From positions 50,126,750 through 50,190,749 of the forward strand of contig CM049318.1 in assembly GCA_026874595.1 (NCBI GenBank): DNA of 64,000 nt, in the 5' to 3' direction. Every line of letters starts with the position of its first letter. The first letter of the stretch is position 1. Shown in pieces: positions 14,142 through 25,300 of this stretch. The notes under the pieces are model-generated. The model worked only from the letters and a program-made list of their open reading frames with translations. It did no database searches and was not told where the DNA came from. The position numbers and the translations under genes were made by a program. The stretch comes from Sipunculus nudus (Eukaryota; Annelida; Sipuncula; Golfingiida; Sipunculidae).

Positions 14142-17100
14142 AAGCAATCAAACGAATTATTTGAATATTTATTTAATGTGTTGATTTTTGACAAAACAGA
14201 GTTTGCTACAAATTGTGGTCATTTTTCAGTTACACCTACTGGTACTCCAACTGTTACACCTACTGGTACTCCAACTGTTACACCGACTGGTACTCCAACT
14301 GTTACACCGACTGGTACTCCAACTATTACACCAACTGTTACGCCAACTGGTACTCCAACTGGTACTCCTACTCCTCAAAGTACAAGTAGCTGGTATTGTA
14401 CTACAACCCAGTTTGTCTGTGACAGCGGTGAATGTCTGGAGCCAGAATACGTGAGTATAATTATGTAATTTAAAATTTCTTATCTCAGACATATATGAAC
14501 GAACTTGACATGTTTACGGCATTGGTATAAAGTGTGACTTTCCCCCAAAGAATTGTTTTACAATGATGAAGGAAAGCCTAGATTGTGTCAGATCGTTTAA
14601 TATGGATCGCGAGCAACTGTAGAGTAACTTGGTATGTGACACACGGGCAGATTTAGGGGGCTCAGGGGGTGTGCGCTCCCCTTTTTATACGACCTAAAAA
14701 AATTCTAAAACTATCAAATCTACACCATGATTTTTTTACCCTACACCACAATGCACCTTAAACAGGTTTCTACACCTTCGGCGGGAGATGCCTCCTTCCA
14801 TGTGTCACCCTCAGCGGTTCCCGCCTCGCAGTTCGATCCCCCCCCCCCCATGCTCTATCCGCTCCTTTAAGGGTCCCATAATGAAGTTAATCACATGAAC
14901 TCCTAGGATTTCGCAGCTAGACGATCTCCCGTAAGCAGACGTGGATCTCTCTACTCCGAGCTGAGTAATGGAAATGTCAGTTGAGGTTTTGTTCAATGGA
15001 CAAGGTCATTAAAGCCATTTATTAAGTTAACCAGGTGAGAGCAGGTGCTTCATGCAGCTTGCTCTTTTTTCGAGATTCCTGGAGACAAAACTCCATAAAC
15101 AAAATAGTCCATTCAGTCCAATATTATGTACACTATTTGTACGCGTTTCACACGGATTACCAGGTTGTTATCAACAAAGCCTCTTAAACAGTTTCTTCCG
15201 CTATGAGACATTTAAGTACAAGATAATTCCGTGCTCCCTTCTAATGATAATTTGAGTGTTTCATTATTTGTATTATCAAACTTAAAGATATAACTAGATG
15301 CATTTTGTATTCTTTAGCTGTGTGACGGCACCATGGATTGTGAGAGTGGAGACGATGAAATGATCTGCTGTGAGTGTTTTTTTAAATTCATCAGTCAGCT
15401 AAGATATATTTCATATTGGCAATCACTTGGAGAATTAAACTGAAACTATGATTATTTGCTATTATTTATAAAAAAATTAAATTGTAGTATTTAAATCACC
15501 TGAACCATAGAAATCCAGTAGATTCATGAAAAGGAACTGTCTACCTGTGAAATGACACGACGTCCTCACTTACTCAAACAAATTTACAGTTTTCCTAATG
15601 TTGAAAAACCTAAAAAACAAGTTCACGAAGAAAAAAAAATCGAGAAAATACAACAGCAGAATATCAAAGAAAATTTAAAAAAAACACGATTTAGTCACCC
15701 CTGCTCATGTTTAGGATCCTTTTCCAGAAATATTACTTTATGAAGGAATGTATAAATCGGTTGTAGGGGACATCCACACTAATTGATATTAATGTACAAG
15801 GCATGCATGTTTCAGCATCACGACATTCCGTACTCTATAGTGTATTGGATAATTGTTGGCTATTTATGTGTAAAATCAAAACGAATCCGAACGTATATCC
15901 TCAACCCTTCTTCGCGGATATAATATTTGGAAGTATCATAAGAGCAATGCAGACTCCAATACAGTTAATAAAAACGCTGTTTTTGGTTTCGACAGAACAT
16001 AGACTAAAACGTAAAGTATTTGAAACCCTCTACTGTCCTTTATTTATCCGATGTTCTAATTTGGATTTTAAATCTTCATTCCAGCTACTCCAGTATCACC
16101 GACTCCAGGTTTGTATATACCATTATTCAAACAAATTAACGAATAATGTAATGAGCTATATCAAAGTGATAACTGGGTCTATATTTACATACTTGAAGGG
16201 CTGCTATTTCAAGCATAATTTGTTATGAGTTAAGAATCTCTAGGATCCACTTTTAATCGGATTTTCGTTTAATTTGTTTTAATTCGTTTAATTTAAAAAT
16301 GTGTTTTATAAACGATCTGTTTATGAGGTTTATAACGATATTTGTAGTGTGCACAGAATGGTCCGAATGGACAGCATGCAATGCCACATGTAGTGAGGGA
16401 ACAAGGAACAGAACAAGGTCAGTGGTCCTCACTCTCTCTCTCTCTCTCCTAGTTGCCTTTTACAAAAGTATACGTTTTATAGACCATGCACAAAAGAGTT
16501 TACAAAACTTTAGTATGACTAGCCATAACCAAATGCTGCTTGGAAAAGTGTCTGAATTTCAACACTGAATTATTAAGGAATGGATACATTTGGCAAAATG
16601 GATGAGAAATAATTCTGAATTAATATATTACTTTGTAAGTAAAAATATAAAAATGTAAAATATAAACATATAAAATATTTTGAATTAGGGAAAAGTGCAA
16701 TACTTACACAGAAATTGAGGTATAATTTCTTTAGTTAAATATAATGGGGATTGGAAAGCATGAGCGATATCCATGTATTATGTTGTTATCACATTTTATG
16801 AAAATTATGCAAAGTGCACCTAGCTGTTCTGTGTGGTTTTACAAATTTTTATTTAATTAATCATATTTACAATTGATAAGCTTTCCACGAGAAGGGAAAT
16901 AAACACTCCGATCATGACACAATACCACGTAGTAATATGTTTAATGCGCCTATTGTTTACCCTATGTTTTATTCTCCAAGCTGCTTACCTATCCTTACTA
17001 AGCCTTTCGCTGGAAATACACAGTTTTGCCTTTCTTCTAGGGTTTGCCCTGACGGCGAAGAGACAGAGACCGATTCCTGTGAGGATTCCTGCATGTGCGT

Positions 17101-19355
17101 GTGGGATATGGAAGCTTTTGCTAAAGCATTTGGTCCGGGTGTTAACTCCAGCACAGTCCTTGGTTGGATTGAGAAGGACGGCATCCCAGGACTCACTAGC
17201 CCAGAAGAGGAAGTACACATCGATGATGAGATCGAGGCCGGTGTAACTGTCTATGGTATCTGCAACAACTGGTATGTCACTGATTGTAATAAGGGCTTCT
17301 TTTTAATACAGAAATACATTTTCACAGTAAATGACTTAATATTAGAATGCAGTCGGAAATAACAACCGGTTTTATTAACCGGTACATTTTCATATTTTAT
17401 TTTCCTAAAGTACAAAGAGGTTCATATAGTCATAATATATATATACGTTGCCCATGCGCTAGCTGAGCTTTTAAAAATGTTAAGTATTAGCAAGGTGCCA
17501 TTACAAACTCGCGCTCTAAAATCTTCCATTTTTTTAACAGTCTTTACTCTGTCTATTCGATACATGTGCTGTTTCTGTCTGGACGAAGTTGTTTATATGT
17601 ACAGTATGCTTCATTAAATATTATCCTCCAAGTGTAGTTCCATTGTTACATGTCAATCTTTCAGTACTTGTGAAGAAGATTTGGCTATGTCATGCGGCAA
17701 CAACATTTGCGAAGGTAAGAAAAGATGTATTTATTTTCATCCACTGTTCACTTGTTACGGGTTATCTCACAGACTCCATAGGAACACGATGTATATCATG
17801 TAAAAACGATTGGTAAACAAACCTTTCAAATTACCTCAAGGTCATATCAGGGACTTTTACGGTACCTCCTGTTTTATTGTATAATTTTTTGGGGGAAACC
17901 TAAAGTTGGAGAAGTTAAGGGTAACTGTATGGAATTATGCAAACCGCGTGTACAAAATCAGTTTAACAGTAGGAGCATTGCGTTTTTAGCATAGTAGTTA
18001 AAAAGCATAATTAAGAAACTAATTATAATTTTTTCAAACTATAATCCGAATACATATATCCGCCTTGCCAATGAATTTTCCTTAAGCATTTGTCCTATTT
18101 ACTTTACTGTATTTACATATTAACAACGTATCACCTGATAAAAACTAGGAAAATTATCCCCAAAAAAATATCGTTATAGTTGCCACCTTATTATTTCATA
18201 TTTCGTAAACGTAATTATTTTCATATGCCTTTTTTATCTTCTTAATATTATAAACTTCAGAATGAAAAAGTTTTACCTGTTGTGGCTTTACAGAGGATTG
18301 TGTATGGGGATCGTGGAGCGAGTGGTCGTTGTGCTCAGACAACTGTACCGGCGGCGTCCGCAACAGGAGCAGGACATACACACCGGGTACTCCAGGAGGC
18401 AAACCATGCGAAACGGAGCCTTACGGAGAGTGGGAGACGGAGGAATGCGGAGACAAGGATGACTGTGGTAAGAAAATGATTTGCATAGGTAAAATTTTCA
18501 ATAACCATATTGAGCATTTTTATCATAGTTAAGTGTAGTATTTAGAGCAACTATTAGTTTCAAACCAGAAAATGCACCCCATGCATTTCAGTAGCTACTT
18601 ATAATAACCAGCTGATTCAGATAGGCCATTTTCCCGAAGTATTCAAACAATGGATTAAACACATAAATGTCACTTCATGTTAACCTGAAGAACCAACCCT
18701 TTAGTGCAGGAAGTGCTTTTAACATTTTCTTCTGTTGTGGTTTTGAATGTAACAATGATTATTACCATTGACGTATGTCTAATTTTCAATCAGAGTTGCA
18801 AAATACACTTTGTGGCTTGCCATGATCTTTGACGAGGATATTTAATGAAATTACGATTAAGCTGGTGAATCATTGGAATATCAATTTATAATTAATTGGT
18901 ATATCCATTTACAAACATGCAATTTCTGGAGAGGGAAATTTTCATTCCGGGATTATACAATTGGATTATTAAGCGTCCACCTTGTTCTTCTGCCTTGTCT
19001 ACTCCGTTATTCTTCTTCTACCTTTACAGAGCCAGAGTGGGGACCATGGGGACCATGGGGCGAATGTACCGTGGACTGCGGCGGTGGAGTCCGTGTTAGG
19101 TCCCGCGGATGCCTTGACGATGACGTCATAGAATACCCTGTTTTCACATGTAACGGAACTAAGGTTGAACTGGAGGAATGTAACACCAACCCATGTACAA
19201 ACCGTACGTAACGCTTTCCTGAAGTTTTAATACTATAAAACGCCGAATCTAATATTTAGGGAATCCTGGAGGCTTCCGCCTTTGCCATTAATATGTTTTC
19301 ACAGCGCAAGGTATTCCCTAGTCCCAGGGGAAGGAGATATTTCGAATAGAGCCTG

Positions 19356-19397
<42 letters not shown>

Positions 19398-22300
19398 TTA
19401 AATGAATCATTGGTTAGAATTATAAGTTAATTAATAAGTTTACCTTACTTGGAGAAAAATTAGCAAAGTTTACATAAATGATAAATATTTGAATAAAAAT
19501 TAGTAGTGAGCATCGGGTTATCTATATAAATCTATGTATTCAACAGAAACGTGCGAGTACACCACCATTGACTACACAAACTATGAACAGTTAGTTTACC
19601 TTGATGGCACCCCGGGAAGTAGTAATGATACTGGCTTCAGTCAGGCCTGGCACGGAGCGTCTGAAGACGGCTATTACAGTCCTAACGGAGGTATCGCAAC
19701 GGTCAACTACGAGATCACATACACCAATCTGTCAAAGACATACGAAATATCATTTATTGTTCACAAGGCATACAACTGTTCGATATCGATCTATGACGTA
19801 GAGGGAGGGAACATGCTCATCACTAGGGTAAGTGAGCAGGCGCTTGGTCCAGTAGTCATATATTTCAGTAACCCTTTCCCACTCAAATGCGACACCTAAC
19901 GGCTCCCAAAGACACTGCACGTTTGGGTTCGGTACACATCGACGAGAAGGACGCATTTAGTGATGTCGCAGTTTTTTTTTTAAGTAAAAAGCGAACTTAC
20001 CTTTTACCTCAACATTTTAAGCACCCTGCCATGATCAGATTTCACGTGACTAACCCCGTATATACTAGACAGATATGACCCAAATACAGAGGATGACCAT
20101 ACACACAGTGCATATGCTCTTAGAAAAAAGGTCTTATTCGTAATTAATCTCATTTTAAGTAGAGAAGACGGTTGCAGGAATCTTTATATGTCAAGTTATC
20201 ACAGTTTCAGATGCAAAGATGGGGATAATTACGGCTTGACATATGTTTGACAGTTACAGCTTGGAATTCTTGCTGATATCGGTTCAGTCTTGTACCAAAA
20301 TTAACACTGAGGGGTTGTTCCCTTTGTAAGTTTTAGTGATTCAAATTCCGTGAAATTACCGTTGGTTGGACTCTAACATTAAACTCCTCATTCCACGTAT
20401 TTATACTGCAATCAACGCAGATTGCACCTTTATGACCTTTCAAATTAACATTCGCTGCCTACCATCTGCGTGCATTAACTTGTCAGATGAATGACATTTA
20501 TGATATTGTATAATTTATAAACGTATTTCTTGTGGTTGTAGGATCTGCCTAACCTCTCACCGGACGGAGAGCCGACTGATTATCCAGTGAAGGAGAACTT
20601 TGGGTTTACTGAAGGACATTACGTCTTGATTTCTTGTGCTGTACTATTGGAATCAGAAGCAGACATTCAACCTATGACCCTGCGTGACCTCAGAATCATC
20701 GCTGACGTCTGCCAGTGTAAGTTAAAATTTAACCGTTACTTGTTTACCATTAATTAACCGAAAATAGACGAATGAATTGAGAGAAGACCATATATACATG
20801 AGAAAAAAGCTGATGCACGCTAGCAGCTTCTCCGAGAGGAACACGTGAATATATCATAGGGAGCCAAGAAGCCTAGGTGAACCGGTGGTGGCACATGAGA
20901 AAATATTGTGGTTCAAAATAAGCAATTTTTGATAGTTCAGCAGTAACTAAGGGCACATTAACACCTTAAATATATATCTAATACCTGCCTGATAACGAAA
21001 GGCAGAAAAAAAGTAATTTCGACTTTACAAATTCATATAAGAATATTACCACACAGCCAATGATCTTTAATCTTAAGGTTTAAGTTGTTGCCATGTGGTA
21101 CGACGGTCTGGTTGCCGTGGTACAAACCTTTATTTGCGGTACCTGCGGGGGATCTTGCTAGCGTGAACTTTATTCTAATCCAGGTTTAGGATCGCTAGCG
21201 GGGAAAATCTTTTAAAAAGTTCTTTACATATCACAGATCAAGACATGAGTTCGACAAGCATTCATACATGCGCGGTGATTGCACATTTTTCGTATAACTC
21301 TTCTCAAATCAACGGAAAAAAGGTTTCATGAGAAGATCTGATAAATGTTCTCGTTCTACATTAGACACTTGCACTGACAAGAAGGTATGGGCCAACTGCA
21401 CAGAAATACCGTCTTGCCCATTGACCTGCGCTGACCTGTACCCTGGCACACATTACTGCGTACCCGACGAGGCCTGTGAACCTCGCTGCGTCTGTCCTAA
21501 CGGCACAGTCGAGAACGAGAACGGTGAATGCGTCAAGCCGGAGGAGTGTGAATGTGTCGACGAACACGGCAACACTTACCCACCAGGACCAATCTACACG
21601 GACAACCCGTGTGAAGTCTGGTAATTACTCTATAACAATATATAGCTTCGTGGTTACAGGGGACGGTGAACCAGAATAAGCACCTGATCGACTAGTTAAA
21701 ATGTAAGGCCATGAAACCCATGTGGATTTTTGTGATCACAGTATGTTACTGCCATTGTTACCCAGCTCTTTTAAAATATTATTTTACATGCTTATTTCTT
21801 CTCTCCTTTTTTCGAGTTTCCCAAATGTATTTTCGCAAATGTTCCAACATATTATTAGAAAGGTGTTTACACGTTACCTTTACTCAAAAACATGCAATCT
21901 CTGTAGTTTTGGCCGATTGTTCCTGGACTAAGATGAACAGAAAAAATTACACCGGGCTATCATTAGACTTTTCTCGTTTAAATTTTACAGTCCGTATTTA
22001 ATGTATATAAGGAACAGGATAAATACAAATGGCCTGTACTTTGCCTAATCTAGCATGCACTTTTTTAACACAGTAAATAAAGCGAGAAGATTTTCAATGT
22101 GTATTATGTATCGGTATCTCATTGAACTTTAAAAGGATTTCTGACCAGTTCAATTGCTTTACACATTCCAGCAACTGCACATACGGCAAGCTCTACTGCG
22201 AAGAAACACAGTGCAATAGTAAGAAACTTTTATTAATGTACTTTATGATGCAGATACGTATTGTATAAATAGATAAAGAAGTGATATATCTGCTTTTTAT

Positions 22301-25300
22301 ATAATTTTCTTGGTTACAGTAATGTTTAATAATATGTTGTGCCCAGTTATTCATGAACATAACTCGGCCATCGGTAGAAAAAAAAACAATCAAATACGTA
22401 TTAGAAATAAATCTGTTCATACGTCATATTAAAGTCCAATGTAATTGATAGATTCGTGTGTATAGCAACAGGTTATTCATTCTGATACGGCTGTGTCCGT
22501 TACTTTTAGGGATTATCTTCTATGCGCATATATTATGACTGAAAGAATACCATTGCTTATCATATTCTGTGTAATGATACAGTGCTTGTTCCAATATAGC
22601 TCATGTAGTACCGATGTGTACTGATAAATCGCATACTCTAACCTTTACTAACTATAATCAGCTTTTAAAGTCATAATATTGTCTATATTTTTTCAGAGAC
22701 CTGCAATTTCACTGAATGGAGTGAATGGACAGAATGCACAGAGCAGTGTAATGGAGGAAAACAATACAGATACAGGTAAGTTTATTTGCAAAAATCACGA
22801 TAATATATATCTATATATACATATACACACGCATATACATAGTTCTTATTCGAATATCTAAATATTTTATAATATGCAAACACATAAATATCTATATTGC
22901 TTACACAGGACAAAGTTTAACAAATCTAACACTGCAGTGAAGTTAAACGTTATAAAAATTGCAAAAGCATATCCTTCGGTTCTAAAAATCTTAAACTTTT
23001 GCTATTAATGGAAAAAAGGTCTATTTGCAGATTACAAAGATATCCTCCACTGAACCCACCCAAGAGTTAAAATGAATATGGTTACTCTGAGCTGAAGAGG
23101 TCGTACCTTAGCTTTATCCATATATATTCCGGAACTGAACATATTGATTTCCCACAACTTAAACCATTTTATGCGGCCGAAACCCAATATATATAATACC
23201 ATACCGTCGATAGGAGTCGATTATTAAAACTAGTGCATGTAACCTAACACGGCCACGCACAAGGGTACAAACTTGGCATCAGATTGTACAGACATAAGAG
23301 TTTGCAATGTTCTTGTCAAAATATGGGTGTACAATAGGAATATTGAAACGCCTCCAGCTTCATGGATCTTATATCTTGAGATAAGTATTAAAATGAATGG
23401 AATAAATTTCTGGAGTCTTGTATTCAGGGAAGTTAAAGGACTATTATGATTGCGGATATGTGTTCTCAGCCTAAGCAGCATGCTGTTCAGCGCAACTCTA
23501 AAACTATTAAAATATATGAAACATTCTTTCAGGAACGGTACCACACCCGATTGTGAACCTCTGGAGGAAGAGAGGCCTTGCAATGAGGACCCATGTATCT
23601 GTCTGAATATTAACGGACGTAACTACAGTCACTACGAGACCGTCAACATGACAGACTGTACCATCTGGTAAGGGCCGTATGCTTCATAATGAACACGGAC
23701 ATAATATAACTGATATCCTTTTAACAAAGTTATGATTTGGTGAAGACATTCATGTCGCATTGTATTATTACTACAATTTTCTCGCACATATAAATATAAT
23801 TACAGCTATGTTAAATTACGCTTCGGTATGCAGTGGCGCCTAATATAATCCAGACTGCAAGCAGGGGATTGTTGCTAATGAAGCCATCATCAAGTCAATT
23901 GACACACTATTAAAAAGAAATGTTATTTAACAAGGACAAGACTCAGTTCTAAAGATTTTGATGAATTTAAATGTCAGCACACAATACGCATCATTATGTA
24001 AATTTTGCAATTACTTGAATTTCATGCATTTCTTGTCTGATTACAGTGTTTGTGAACCGAGTGGAGTGCAGTGTACACCGAGAAATAGTAAGTATTTATT
24101 CTGCTCTCATAAGATATGTATGCTTACGCATAAAACACTTCAAATAACATTCTATCTATAAATGTACAGGCATTCGAATTAAAACTATGAGAAAATATTT
24201 AGTTAGCTTATGTTTGACTGTTTAAAGCCCAATACGAAGATTCGTCATAGATTCTGTGCAAGTTTAATGCGCTTTTCCCCCTTCTTCGTCATATGATGCA
24301 AGGGAGTATGGACGTCTGAGGGACAGTGGTAACTTAAATAAAACTAGCTTGGGTTGTTCATATAGGAGCGTTGTTTTGTTATACTCAACTTCAGTAAATC
24401 ATAATAAAGGGACAAACAAATTAGTACAGAGCTTACTTACGCATGCCACCCAGTTAAACTAATTAGTAATATTGGCGATTTATTTCCTCTAGCTACCTCA
24501 TGGACCATACCTGGTGAGATCTGTGTTAAGTACATGTGCGTGGATGATGAGGTTGTCATGATCAACGAAACCGACTGTCAGCCATGCCCACCTGTAAGTA
24601 AAGCAAGATATCAAGTGTACTCAAGAAATGAGTGTTATTGGCAATTATTCAAGTTCAGCTATTTAAGATATCCATATTTATCTTTAGTATGAACTTAAAT
24701 TTGCAGAAGTGCGTAAAGGCTTAGGCATAGTATGCATGTTTCCACATTTATGTTCTCCGCTTGCTCCACAGTTTTCAAGTTGCTGTAGTATGAAATTCAG
24801 AATGTTCTGCATATAAATATATTTCATGAGTAATATGTGACTTCACTTTCCGTTATTTGTACCGATTCTTATTTTTTTAACAGAAACACTACAGGGTACC
24901 GACAGAGGACGACTGTTGCCACTGCGAACCGGAAGAGGGTATGTATCTTTCGTCTACTCAAGCCATGTTTCTTTAACATTTTTCCTTTCTCTAGAAGCCG
25001 AAAAAGTATTTTTTAATATTTCCCTTCATGAACTTAAGCTCCTCTATCATTACCGTTTTCTACGAGGCCCATTTGACACGGATATATCTAAATGCACCTA
25101 AACCCATGTCTCTATATATTGTTCCCATACCTTTCTTTTTCCTTTCAGATTTTATAATCCCGTTATGATTCATATAACACTGAACTACAACATTCCTTAT
25201 TATATTTCCTACAGAGCCACAACCTGAAGGTTGTGTAACAACTACCAAATACATCCAGGTCAACGTAACTAACAGCCATGGCGTATTCTGTGTGTCTGAT

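Noticed and set aside
12541-14194. Frames reading IYIYIYIY on either strand (also at 43816-44206 and 29630-29950)
   Set aside because: They are translations of (TA)n microsatellites.
15803-16228. 141-codon frame overlapping the 24-base micro-exon
   Set aside because: AT-rich, no domain pattern. The frame is different from the one needed to link the LDLa and TSP1 exons.
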